Shown here piece by piece: positions 45,121 to 57,839 of a stretch of 64,000 nt of DNA; position 1 is the stretch's first letter, and every line of letters starts with the position of its first letter. A program made the position numbers and the translations under genes. The notes under the pieces were generated by a model. It ran no database searches. It saw only the letters and a list, made by a program, of their open reading frames with translations, and was not told where the DNA came from. This DNA is from Leptobrachium leishanense (lineage: Eukaryota > Chordata > Amphibia > Anura > Megophryidae): the NCBI GenBank assembly GCA_009667805.1, contig CM019067.1:162087049-162151048 (forward strand), in the 5' to 3' direction.

Positions 45121-46603
45121 ATACGGGCGTCCTCCCGAAGCAGCCTGTGATCGGCCGGATTCCAGTCGATCACTGTGCCCCCCGGTGCGGGCTGACATCT
45201 TGGATGTCAGCCCGTCACTCTGGGACCACCGCGGGCACAATAGATGTCATCGCGGCGGCGCAATGACATCTATTTCAGGTGCCCCACCCCGCGTGTGCGG
45301 AGGAGGCGCCTGAAAGGGAGGGGGGGAGGTCCTTCGGACCTCTCTCCCTCCCGATCGCGGGGGTCCTGAGCTTAATGCCATGCACCGTTTGGAAGGGCAC
45401 AGCCTGCCCTTCCAAATGGTACCTGGCATTAACCCCATGGGGGCCGGATCACGAATCGGCGCCGAAAAGCGCCGGTTCGTGATCATTTCCCGGAGCTGGC
45501 CGACATCTTGGATGTCGGTCAAGCCTCCGGGAACTCCCCCTGAGGACTCGCGTCATCGTGCATAGCACGATGACGCTAGTCCTGGAGTTAACCCCTAGCT
45601 GCCACCAATGGTGGAGATAGGGGGTTCCAATGAAGCATGGCCTTTCCAACGATATCAAACATTTAAACAAAAAAATTAAAAATTAAAAAAAAAAAAATAA
45701 TAAAAAAATAAACAAGTTTTTTATTTTTTATTTGTTTTGTTAATGCAGCAATATTGTTCCCATTTCATTTATAATGTGAACAATGATGCTGCACTAACAA
45801 TTTTTGTATGGGGTGTGTTTGTTAAAAATAGTGAAATTTTCCCCCAAAAAAATGTAACGAGACCCCATTTCTAATTTTTTTAACAAGCGCACCCCATACA
45901 AAATATAACCGCTAACGATCGCATATTAAAATGTGAAAAAAAACACTTTTCAGGTTTGTAAATTTTTGAAAATTCAAATTTTATTGCATATTTTGTTATA
46001 ATATACAGACAGGACATAACGTATACATATAATAATGACATATTATGAATCTTCCGAGTCTGCCGGAAAGAACGATATATAATATGTCTGGGTCATATAA
46101 TAAAATAAGGCTTCAAAACGCGGTTAAACATGATGAGCGAAACCGGTAAAAATGACCTCAGTGAAAGGGTTAAAGGAAAAACATTTACCGTCATTTGAAA
46201 TGTCATTTTTTTGGTTTTAAATGTTTCTATACATCCTTTAAAAATCCGCCACTTCACGGGCAGGTTATGGGGACCACCTAGGTACGATTTTTGATGGAAT
46301 TTTTCGTTTTCATTCTTAACCTTTATTTCATGGAAAACTCACTGTTCCGTTAAAAATGTTTTTTTTAAATCTTTTTGTCCTTGTTTCCTGTCCCCCAGGG
46401 CACTACCTGGACCCCATACACCTTTTATGGCAAATATCTTACATATATGCCCACTTGGAGGGCACTCTAAAAATCGAACTTTTGAGTCTCATTGACTTGC
46501 ATTGAGTTCGGTTTGTGTTAGAGTTCAAACTTGAACTTTTGAAATTGTTCGAGTTCGAACACGAACCGAACATGGGGGTGTTCGGCTCATCACTATATGT
46601 AAC

Positions 46604-47064
46604 CTAGCCAAATGTGGAATTCAGCAAGTGGAATACAGTCATGACATACAATACTATAAAGTTTAAAAGATGATCTGCTTGATATGTAAGTACAGTCTCC
46701 TGTTAGTGTCTCTCACCAATTTAAAAACAAGTAAATAGATGGTGAGTTATTTTAGATGAGGCATTTATTATAAAGGAGAAGGGCTGATGAAAGGGATCCA
46801 GGGCTTACTTTTTGTTCAAACCTAAAAAACAAACAATTAAAAAAAAAAAAGGAAAAAGGAAGCACATAGCCAAACCACTGATAAATTAATAGTTGGTCTC
46901 TCGCCTTATCAATCGGTGGGGTTATTACAGATTCAATAAGAATCGTTTGTGAGGTGTGTTTGTGTGTTTGGCATAATGTAACTGAGAATTGTTAATTTTT
47001 GGATTGGGAGGGAGTAGGTATGGGGTGTTTTGATGTTGGGTCAGACTCAAAACTAGTGGAAAAT
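46604..47064. other. Intronic DNA, nothing recognised
   Basis: No supported feature. Confidence 0.5.
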
Positions 47065-47067
47065 ATA

Positions 47068-47970
47068 AAGGGTTATTCAAAGTGATCCGAATGGCATGAG
47101 AAAGGTAACCGAACGCTGAAAATCAGCGTTTGGTTACCTTTCTTGGCCATTCGGCTCTCCAGAGAGCAGGCAATTCGCCAAATCCTGGCGAATTGCCTGC
47201 ACATACGGTGCCTGTTCGAGGGCAGTGAAATCCCCATAAAAAAGCAATGCTTTGGCTATTCAGAGAACACAAACCAGCAGTGCAAGGTTCCCCCTAATAC
47301 CCTGCCATTCCGTGGTTTAATTCGACAGGTTTGTTCAGGAGAATCCCATAGGCTTCAATGTTAAAAACATTCCCGTTTTAATCCAATATCTAATAAACCG
47401 TTCATTATAAAATTCTGCAGTAAAGAGTCTCTTTATTTATAGATTTTTTAGGAAATTTTAAGCATTTTTCTGGATTTTTTTTTTTAAAAAGTCCGATTTT
47501 TTTTTTTTCTAAATTTACTTATTTTTTCTGTACCAGCCCTTTTTATTATCATTCCCTGGACCTCATATGTAAATTTCAGACATTTTCGCTCAGTAGTTTC
47601 TTTGCAAACAGCGTTTCACTTTTCAAACATTCCTGCAAACTGTTTTCCTAATTTATTCACTTCACTCGTCTGCCATGTCGGCTTTTTCCGGAGGATTCAC
47701 TGCGGGTGATCGGCTCCTGCTTGGGTTTTTCCGGCGGCTTCGGCAGGTTAATCCAGATGTTTTTGCGGGTTTCGGCGTGCATTCGTCGGGTTTTTGCGGT
47801 GACTCCTTGTTGGGTTTGCGGCAGCTTTTCTCTGCACTTCGTCGGCCCTGTGGTGCTTGCTGAATAAACCGCAGGGTCGCCGAAATGGGATTGCCGAATC
47901 GGCCCGAATTGAAGAGAACGAAAAGTCACCGAACATGCGGTGACTTTCCGATTCTCTTTGAATAACCCTG
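47068..47970 (+). mobile_element. 0.9-kb non-autonomous element, copy e, with ATA duplication
   Basis: Complete, best preserved copy. Ends AAGGGTTATTCAAAGTGATC and CTCTTTGAATAACCCTG, flanked by ATA (47065-47067, 47971-47973). Both subterminal hairpins are present. No gene. Confidence 0.9.
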
Positions 47971-48418
47971 ATAATCTTTTGCTGAGGTTTTTTTTACTAT
48001 ACTTTGCTGTTTCCTTCATGCTCATGATATGTTTTGTATCAGGTGTGAAATCGTCTTAATGTCTAATTTTAAGTGTCATTTCTTAGTAGGTTAGAAAGGG
48101 AAGTAGGTTTATTAGGAAATGAGGTGTGTGTAGGATATCTTCGGCAATAAGGGTCCGGAAAGGTTTTCTACTCTGAGCAAATCCTGTGGTGACAATTTTC
48201 CCAGGCCAGTGTGCATCTGAGAAAAAAAATTGCAGAACAGCATTGTTCAAGTGGATAAAAAATATATACAAAATAATAAAAGAATTAAATAAAAATAATA
48301 TGTATCTCTATAGTGATCTCTTTAGATGGCCCTTCCTCTTCATCCACTTATAAGCACATAACATAAGAAAATTGGAGTCCACTATTTGGAAAGCATAAAA
48401 ACCATATATCGTATAACA

Positions 48419-48800
48419 CTATATATATATATATATATTGTCACGGGGGGAGCTATAGCGCGGTCCTCTAGGGCGAATTATGGTACTCAATGTCCTTTAA
48501 ATGGTGAAATACTCCAGCTTTTATTTCAGCATCCCAGAAATCAAATAAACAGAACATTCAGACCAACCTGTGGCTCAGTATTCCTCTCCCATCTCAGGAG
48601 TAGTAGCAGCACCCTGTGCTCCTCAGTCACATTCTAATCCCTCTCTTCTAGTGCCCTCCCTCAAGCAGGAGCTATTTAAGCTCTTAATTGCAGGGACACC
48701 TGCAGCAAAACAAAACACCTTCGTCCTGGGGGTTATTGCCGAAACCTTAAACAAACAAATACAAGGAAATATACAGACCTATCAATGCACTGTGTCACAA
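48419..48800. mobile_element. Unclassified element inserted in a (TA)n run, LTR-like start
   Basis: (TA)n at 48419-48438 is followed by TGTCACGGGGGGAGCTATAG. About 360 bp later CACTGTGTCACA is followed by more ATATAT. TTTATTTCAG and CTATTTAAGC could be polyadenylation and TATA signals. It may be a short LTR, but the ends are only partly LTR-like. Confidence 0.35.
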
Positions 48801-48910
48801 TATATATACCACTGCTTTACATGTGCTCACAGTATTCATATAAACAATTGGCCCATCAATATACTCAACTCCTTCCTCGGGTCCTTCCCTCACTCAGTTT
48901 ACACAGGATT

Positions 48911-48960
48911 ATATACTCATCCGACGCGTTTCGTCTAAATGACTTTCTCAACTATAAAGC
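48911..48960 (-). ncRNA. Candidate degenerate hammerhead ribozyme motif
   Basis: On the minus strand: GTTGAGAAAGTCATTTAGAC then GAAACGCGTC. This parallels the type I hammerhead layout used by Penelope-like elements (CTGATGA, stem II, GAAAC, short stem III, cleavage after GTC). The CTGATGA core is not intact. Confidence 0.35.
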
Positions 48961-49745
48961 TTACTATGTCCATACACAGTCTTATACAGTCTTACTGTCT
49001 TGGTGCCATCCCCGAACGGCATCCTGCTCTCCTCCACATGTTCCGGAGGACTCCATTTCCTGTACGTCCATTAAATAGTTCATTTAATGTAGATAGTAAA
49101 AGCCTTAATAAATTGGAATAACTGTTAACTAAAGACACAAAAAGATGGTGGGAGATTACTTACTTAAAACAGTACTTAGAGGTTTAGGAATGAAGAAATT
49201 GCTAGTTTATGGCCAGGAAGATGATCAATTAGTAAGAGAATGAGAGGAAGCTTTTGAACAGTATTCACATAAAATGATGCGTTCATTGGTGAAGTATCAA
49301 AAATGATTATTAATAAAAATTGAGAAAGACATTGCAATGACAGAAACTAATAGTATGGACATTAAAGAACCAGAATTGTTTAATGAACAATACTTGAGAA
49401 TACAGGAGAAGATAAAAGAAGTGGTGTTCATTGGGAATCAAGTTAATGGGAAAGAGCTAGGATATTCTATGAACAAGGAGCAGAATGGAATAAAAGGAAC
49501 ACATAAAAGGAATCAGGAGTATTTTTTAGAAGTTCCGATACGAAGTGACAAAGGATAGATAGACCGAGAAGGGGTGAAGAGCAGGAACTGATATTCACCA
49601 CTAAAGGAATGGGTGAAATTAGATCCAGTGAAACCACCGAAGAAAAAGAGAAATATAAGCAAAATAGGGCAGTCGGAGGAAGAAGAGGAGGGAACAGTAG
49701 TGGATTGATAGTGAAGAGTACTTTGCCTTAGAATTCAAGGGAGAT
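48961..49745. other. Unassigned, possible decayed coding sequence
   Basis: 49250-49700 is purine-rich with lysine/glutamate-rich frames (for example FNEQYLRIQEKIKEVVFIG) broken by stops. It could be the 5' part of a retroelement, perhaps linked to the ribozyme-like motif nearby. Not recognised. Confidence 0.3.
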
Positions 49746-49760
49746 TGGTGGGTTTTCTGT

Positions 49761-50030
49761 TTTTTTTAAGTAAAAACTTTTATTAAAACTTTTCCAGACA
49801 AGGGTACAGAAAAAAGGGGAGGGGGAGGGAGGGAATACAAAAAAATAATTAAAACAAATATATATATATATGAATATATATACATCAAACATACAACCAT
49901 ATCTGCACAGTACTTGTAAGAAACCGCTCTGAAGACAGAGTGGAAGGTCAAAAACAAAACAATACAATCCCAATGCAAGTATCTTCTCCAGATGTCGTAT
50001 ACGGGGGGCCCTCACTGTCTCCAACCCCCC
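49761..50030 (-). mobile_element. 3' end of a retroposed sequence, minus strand
   Basis: Minus strand ends AATAAAAGTTTTTACTT followed by an 8-base A run. The body is C/T-rich on the minus strand. Origin unknown. Confidence 0.4.
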
Positions 50031-50499
50031 CTCAGGTTTCTACTATCCCATTATGTGCACTGTTTTATCAAGAACAAATCCCACAATTCCCACGGGTCCT
50101 GCATGGGAGGTGACACAATATCAGTAATTGGGTGGTCAGTCTATCATAGCATCTAAATCGTTCCAAATGAGATTTAAGAACAAAAATAGTGGGTGGGTGA
50201 ACAGTCTTTTAATTCCTAGCTATCAGTATTGCAAAGATACAGGGGAAGTTTGGATCCCTATGTTTGCATTATTTATACACCACAAGGGAGAGTGAGGAGT
50301 AACTGAAAAGGTCACAGTCTGGCCTTTCCAATGATACCAAACATGAACATCTAATGTTTAAATATTAACAAGCAACATGACTTCAAATCGTGTATGTACA
50401 TGATGAGCACAAAATGGATAAAATGAGCCGAGACCACAGGGGTGAAATGGCTTTGTTGTATAGGGTTTCATATTTTATTTGCTGACTACAAAGGTCACT

Positions 50500-51112
50500 A
50501 TTCCCTTGGTCGCACTAACATGGAGACGCTAACAGGGAAAACCTGCACCTGCAAATTTCCCCATAGCATCCCCATGTTACCACAATATTCATGGGCAGGC
50601 TACATCACATGTATCACCTCCTGGTGTCCATAGGATTCCATGGACAATTTCGATCTCGCTAGCTTGCACAGTGCCAGCGGAGAGATCATGAAGGAAGACT
50701 AGGAAATATTTGTTCCCAGTCTCACTCTACACCAGGTGACATGAAGCGGTGGTTAGGGCCGCCGTTCTCACCGCGGGATTAAAGAGTATTGTATTTGGGG
50801 GTGTTTCCTGTATGCGCCAGTTTTTAGAAGATGCTAAATTTTGTCTCTCCGCATCCCGACAGTAATTAGTGCTAGCACTTTGCAATAACTTAACGAAATG
50901 CTAATGTAGGTTTGTGCTCCTCCTGTTACTTATAGAATGTGCAATGTACAGTAAGCTCGTGGAAGCTCGTGCAAAAAACAATGCACTAACGGATTACTAA
51001 CGTGTTTAGCGTAAGGAATGTAATATGGGTGGTATGTGTTAATCACACTTATCCTGGCGTTGCCGCTTACATATCAAGGTGCTAACGTTAGCGCCAATTA
51101 TGGAATAGAACC
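50500..51112. mobile_element. GGGC..TATTAC-type element, diverged
   Basis: The left part has ACATGGAGACGCTAACAGGG and the middle CCAGTCTCACTCTACACC, as in 34556 and 37311. The right end GCGCCAATTATGGAATAGAACCC resembles the family terminus. The left terminus is not clear. Confidence 0.5.
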
Positions 51113-51496
51113 CAAAGATACAGAAGCTCTTTTTCATTGTGATGACAAGAAAAAGTTAACTGTTCGCTTTTTTATTTGTCTAATCTCTTTTACAAAAGAT
51201 AAATGTGCACAACAGAATACGAGACTACAGAAAAAAACAGAATATAACTTGTTAATTAGATTGATTTTAACACCAAACATACAGTTGCAAGACAAAATAT
51301 GTGAACCCTTTGGGATTAGGTGGAGTTTTGCATGAATTGGTCATAAAATGTGCTCTGATCTTCATCTAAGTCACAACAATTTGAAAAACACAGTCTGCTT
51401 AAAATAATACAACACAAACATTATATGTGTTCATTATTGAACAGAACATGTAAACATTCACAGTGCAGGGTGGAAAAAGTATGTGAACCTTTGGAC

Positions 51497-52595
<1,099 letters not shown>

Positions 52596-52744
52596 TAATA
52601 TCACACTGATTGGAATCAAGGTTGGCTCACTCCTGGCTCCAGTTAGCTCTTGGAGAAGTCATTAGGCTAAGGGTTCACATACTTTTTCCACCCTGCACTG
52701 TGAATGTTTACATGTTATGTTCAATAAACACATGAAAACATATA

Positions 52745-53477
52745 TGGCTCTATTACAATCTGGCGTTAAAACGCGGGCGCAAGGGAGGAAAAACTGTGCC
52801 CGCATTTTTCCCCCTTGCGCCCGCTTTTTAACGCCAGATTACAATGCAGGAGCAAAAAAATGCTGCCTGCATTGTAGCACCCATTAAAAATCAGAATGCT
52901 CGCGGCAGCGCTGAGTGCAGCCGCGAGCATCCACTCGCTGGAGTCCATAGGACTCCATTGAGTTCCCCTCTGCCGGTCACGTGACCGGCCGGATCTCGCA
53001 TCGCGAGATCTGGCTGGTTGGTGTAGAGAGGGATATGCAGGGAGAGGCAGGGGGGACTTTTTCCCCCTGTCTTTCCCAGCTCCCGCCAGCCAGAGGAGGC
53101 GGCCGAAGCCGCGGTCCTCGCCGCGGGACAGAGTATAGTTTTTTTTTACTTTTTTAAGCTGATGTTAATGGATTCTGCACCAGCGGAATCAGTTAACACC
53201 AGGTCCTGGCTCTGGTTAACTTTTCGTTGACCAGAGCCAGGCGTTAATCAGCGCTGGGACATTGCAATCCAGTGCTGATTAACGCTTTGCGCTCCCCATG
53301 TTAAGTATAGGGAGCGCAAAGTGCAGTGACCTCACGCTGAGAAGCGCACGGTACCAAACGCAAATGGGTTTTTTAACCCGTTTGTGTTTGGATCTTAATA
53401 GCCTGCTAATACCGCAGCTAACGGTAGTGTTCACGCAGGTGAGCGCTACCGTTAGCGTTAGGTATGTAATAGGGGCC
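52745..53477. mobile_element. 733-bp CpG-rich MITE nested in a Tc1 inverted repeat
   Basis: Ends TGGCTCTATTAC and GTAATAGGGGCC. The Tc1 derivative at 44653-45007 has the empty site (on the reverse strand ACATATAATGTTTGTG). The duplication is ATA on the left and AAA on the right. It contains several long imperfect hairpins (GCGCAAGGGAGGAAAAACTG against CCCGCATTTTTCCCCCTTGC). Confidence 0.88.
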
Positions 53478-53622
53478 AAAATGTTTGTGTTGTATTATTT
53501 TAAGAAGACTGTGTTTTTCAAATTGTTGTGACTTAGATGAAGATCAGAGCACATTTTATGACCAATTCATGCAAAACTCCACGTAATCCCAAAGGGTTCA
53601 CATACCTTTTCTTGCAACTGTA

Positions 53623-55889
53623 TAGCATGTGCAGTGTTTTTACAAGAGCTCAAAACTGTTTGTGTGAATTAACCTTTTTGGATCCAATCTTCTTTTGCAA
53701 TTGCTCATATAAAGAAGTACTAGAAGAGAGGAAATGTGGCACAATGCTTAAATCAGTTAATTTATACAAAGACAATACAAAAAAATAATAAAAATTATAA
53801 GTATTTATTCAGGAATATTCAGCTGTATCCTTCTTTCAACAGGGAGTCAGGGACAGAGATGTATTACAAAATTTTTATTTTTAACACCTCTTTAGTAATA
53901 TGTATAATAATAATGTATAGATGATTAAATGTAATATCTGCTTGCTTCATCTGTATTATATCTTAGTGTTATTTATGAGAAAATGTCTCTCTGTACAAAT
54001 GCATTTATAGGTTTCCTTGTTGAAAGGGAAAGTCAAGTTTAACTCCTCTCCTCACATTAACCAATCCAGATTGCATCTTTCTCAAAATTGTGTTTTTGCC
54101 CAATTTCCCTCTATTTACATGTCCATGAGCTGTATGATATTAAACCTTTATGCTGGCAACATAGCCTCCTGTATAATGTAATGCTAGCTATTACCTAGCA
54201 GGCAAAAGAAGCAAGACTGAAAGTTGTCTAATCTAATCTAAGTTGTGTGAAAGTTGTATAAATCAAATTATATTTTTCATTGTATGACAATGGAAAATCA
54301 AGACTCACTTGAGTTGTGAATTAATTACACAATGCTTTTTTTAATAACAAATACCACACATTTGCCAACAAGAACACTATAGTGGTTATTCACAAACCAA
54401 CGAACAGTAAATTTCATTGTATGGTGCAATTTCAGGGCAGTTTGTCTATTCACTAAACTGTCAATTTGCCAACTAATTTTCCAAAATATACCAATTCATG
54501 CCACAAGCCGAAATTTATAGAGAACAAATACTTACTGGTGTCCTTCTAAACACAGAATGCCACAAAGGGTTTATGCAAGTCTCCATGGAGACTTAAGAGC
54601 TCCAGAGGTGGACAAGTTGTAGCATGTGGTGCCACTGTCAACATCTATTTAAAGCTCCTTAATATTATGAGACAAGCTACTAACATAGCAGCTCACTGGT
54701 ATTAGTGCTGGTAATTGAGAACCAACCACTAATGGTTAACAGCTGATACTGTTATTTGCCATTTGCAGTTGCCTATTGCTGACTCATATGGATTATGGCC
54801 CCTTTTGTTGATGAGCTATTTAATCAATAGGTATGATCTTGTTAAAAGAATAAAAAAGCTCTGCTCTAGATTCCAAGTCTGCTGTAAATGTACCCAGTAT
54901 GGCTAATAACTTGCCAGAGCCATTACAGACTACGTGGAGCTGTTGAGTTAATCAGAGCTCTAGTTAAACTTATAATGCCTAAGAATTTAGCCCTCTATGT
55001 GAAATGTTTTGCTTACAAAAATATATTTTCCATTACCAATATTAAACTTTCTTGTTCTGTATATCAAACAATGAAAAGACTTTTAAAAGTAATATCTTCT
55101 GGTAATATTTGAACTATAATTTCCAAGAATTAAATGAAAATACAAGACAAGCAAGGTAAATAGGTTTTTCTGTTTTAAGGATGCATTTTGCACAATGTTT
55201 AAATTGGATTTGTTAGAGGAAATTGCTTTAACAGTTACACATTTGTATACCTATTTATGAAATTCTTTTTTTAAAATTGCTTTATTAAAGTAACAAACAA
55301 GAATGTATTGTAAGGAAATATTAAGGATAGTCAATCATAGCTGAGTTTAATTTAGTGTAAATTTGTAAAAATAAATGGCCCTTGGTCATAAAGGTTTTTT
55401 GAGATTCACAGTTTAAAAAAGCAGTTGACAAAAGGTGTCATATATGTTTTAAAAGTTGTCTTCATTATGATCTCCTCTTTATATTCTTAGACATATTACA
55501 TTCGAAGACATAGTTCAAAGTTCAAGAATAAGGAACTGCATTATTATTTTCTTAAAGAAAATAAAAACGTCCTTTACCATATTAATACTGTTTGACAGTA
55601 CATCACCATGAATGTTGAAAGACAACCATTTACTTCTCCTGTAAACAAAGCTATTTATGGATGATGTTGAAGGATAACCTTTTAATACACTTCTCAAATA
55701 CAGCTTTTTATAATGATTTACACCTTGCCTTGTTCACTCAAAGCTCTCTTTGTGTTTCTATATTAGCACACCATTCTGTATACAAAGGAGTATAATTTAA
55801 TTAAAACTTTGCACAGAATGGGTTTTTTTCAACCTGTCATTGCATATTACTACCTGGTATATACAGTATAAAATATTTATGTATGAATT
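53623..55889. other. AT-rich intronic DNA, nothing recognised
   Basis: 2.3 kb without a recognised repeat, tandem array or coding signal. It is one of the longest apparently repeat-poor stretches in the window. Confidence 0.5.
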
Positions 55890-56005
55890 TTAGCCCCTTA
55901 CTGCCAGGCAGGTTGTGCCCGACGTGGGGTTGTTAATACCGCTGGGGTGTACTCCCTCTATTAGCAACGGTGGGCCCCTCCTCCGGCCCGCTGATGCATA
56001 GCATA

Positions 56006-57442
56006 CAGTCATGTCCAGAAATATTGGGGCATCGACACAATTCTAACATCTTTGGCTCTATACACCACCACAATGGAGTTGGAATGAAACAAACACAATG
56101 TGCTTTAACTGCAGACTGTCAGCATTAATTTGAGGGTATGTACATCCAACTCAGGTGAACGGTGTAGGGCTTACAGCCGTTTCCAGATGTGCCTCCCACT
56201 TGTTAAGGGACCAAAGGTAATGGGACAGAATAATAATCATAAATCAAACTTTCCCTTCTTAAAACTTGGTTGCAAATCCTTTGCAGTCAATCACAGCCTG
56301 AAGTCTGGAATGCATAGACATCACCAGACGCTGGGTTTCATCCCTGGTGATGCTCTGCCAGGCCTCTACTGCAACTGTCTTCAGTTCCTGCTTGTTCTTG
56401 GGGAATTTTCCCTTCAGTTTTGTCTTCAGCAAGTGAAATGCATGCTCAATGGGATTCAGGTCAGGTGATTGACTTGGCCATTGCATAACATTCCACTTCT
56501 GTCCCTTCAAAAACTCTTTGGTTGCTTTTGCAGTATGCTTTGGGTCATTGTCCATCTGCACTGTGAAGCGCCATCCAATGAGTTCTGCAGCATTTGGCTG
56601 AATGTGAGCAGATAATATTGCCCGAAACACTTCAGAATTCATCCTGCTGTTTTTGTCAGCAGTCACATCATCAATAAATACAAGAGAACCAGTTCCATTG
56701 GCAGCCATACATGCCCACGCCATGACACTACCACCACCATGCTTCACTGATGAGGTGGTATGCTTAGGATCATGAGCAGTTCCTTTCCTTCTCCATACTC
56801 TTCTCTTCCCATCACTCTGGTTAAAGTTGATCTTGGTCTCATCTGTCCATAGGATCTTGTTCCAGAACTGTGAAGGCTTTGTTAGGTGTTGTTTGGCAAA
56901 CTCTAATCTGGCCAGAACCCTCTGTATTCACTCTGGTGAAGTCTTCTCTTGATTGTTGACTTTGACACACATACACCTACCTCCTGGAGAGTGTTCTTGA
57001 TCTGGCCAAATGTTGTGAAGGGTGTTTTCTTCACCAGGGAAAGAATTCTTCGGTCATCCACCACAGTTGTTTTCCGTGGTCTCCCGGGTCTTTTGGTGTT
57101 GCTGAGCTCACTGGTGCATTCCTTCTTTTTGAGAATGCATTCCAGACTTCAGGCTGTGATTGACTGCAAAGGATTTGCAACCAAGTATTAAGAAGGGAAA
57201 GTTTGATTTATGATTATTATTCTGTCCCATTACCTTTGGTCCCTTAACAAGTGGGAGGCACATCTGAAAACTGCTGTAAGTCCTACACCATTCACCTGAG
57301 ATGGATGTACGTACACTCAAATTAAAGCCGACAGTCTGCAGTTAAAGCACATTGTGTTTGTTTCATTCCAACTCCATTGTGGTGGTGTATAGAGCCAAAG
57401 ATGTTAGAATTGTGTTGATGTCCCAATATTTCTGGACCTGAC
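56006..57442 (-). mobile_element. Tc1/mariner element, family 1, rearranged
   Basis: TA at 56004-56005 and 57443-57444. The left 300 bp match 5275-5580. From about 57133 to the right end the sequence is an inverted copy of the element's own left end, including the last transposase codons. The element therefore has inverted repeats of about 310 bp, and the transposase start region is lost. Confidence 0.9.
56259..57130 (-). pseudogene. Tc1 transposase fragment
   Basis: An open frame from 56747 to 56259 carries MAWACMAANGTGSLVF, QMDNDPKHTAKATKEFLKG and SPDLNPIEHAF, ending DCKGFATKF. Upstream codons to 57130 include RRILSLVKKTPFT but are shifted by a deletion near 56915 (LARL/QNLCI region). The helix-turn-helix N-terminus is absent. 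Non-functional. Confidence 0.9.
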
Positions 57443-57839
57443 TATGTCATTGGCTGCAGCAGGATGGTATGAGTACAGGCAGTCCCGTGGCACTGTATGA
57501 AGTGTGCCATGTGCCAACTAGCTGAAGGAGGGGCCCACCTCAGCAGCCAGAGGTAGTATACCCCTTCGGCATTAACAACCTCCTGCCAAACACAACTCAT
57601 AGATGCCAGTGGGACGTGCTATGCCGCCCTGTGGTACTGAGTCCCATCCACTATGCCCACAGGGCTAAAACTTTGGGGGCAACCAAAAGCAAGCAAAATT
57701 CCATTGCAGCAAACTAATTTAATTTGCTTTTAGGGCTGCAGAGCTGCAATTCGAGATATCTCGATATCGGGGCACCAGATGGTGCCTTTGAAGCCCGAGA
57801 TATCTCGATCTTCGTAGTGAAGGGGTTAAAGAAGGGAGC

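Larger units (their letters stand above)
44221..46169. mobile_element. TTAA-type element, about 1.95 kb including insertions
   Basis: TTAA at 44217-44220 and 46170-46173. Ends CCACTTCGCTGCGGAGGACG and CCTCAGTGAAAGGG. The left end holds the palindrome GGACGCGCTCAGCGCGTCC. It contains the second copy of the duplicated segment and the Tc1 derivative. Borders are plausible but not proven by an empty site. Confidence 0.55.
40084..46595. mobile_element. hAT-type element of about 6.5 kb with perfect 8-bp duplication
   Basis: Ends TAGGAATGAGC and GCTCATCACTA (inverted, one mismatch). TATGTAAC is duplicated at 40076-40083 and 46596-46603. Both ends continue into similar arms (TTCGGTTT, GTTCGAACACGAACCGAAC). 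Much of its length is later insertions: TTAA elements at 40188-41278 and 44221-46169 and a Tc1 deletion derivative at 44653-45007. No transposase frame is visible. Confidence 0.82.
55894..57825. mobile_element. TTAA-type element split by a Tc1 element
   Basis: TTAG at 55890-55893 (mutated TTAA) and TTAA at 57826-57829. Ends CCCCTTACTGCCAGGCAGG and CGTAGTGAAGGGG. Arms on either side of the Tc1 are inverted copies: GGGGTGTACTCCCTCTATTA (55935-55960) against the sequence around 57550-57570, and GGTGGGCCCCTCCT against AGGAGGGGCCCACC. The right half has a palindrome of CGAGATATCTCG type. Confidence 0.6.

Noticed and set aside
45053..45670. Several GC-rich frames on both strands
   Set aside because: They lie in the GC-rich part of a TTAA-type element with inverted segments. 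All frames are open because stops are rare there.
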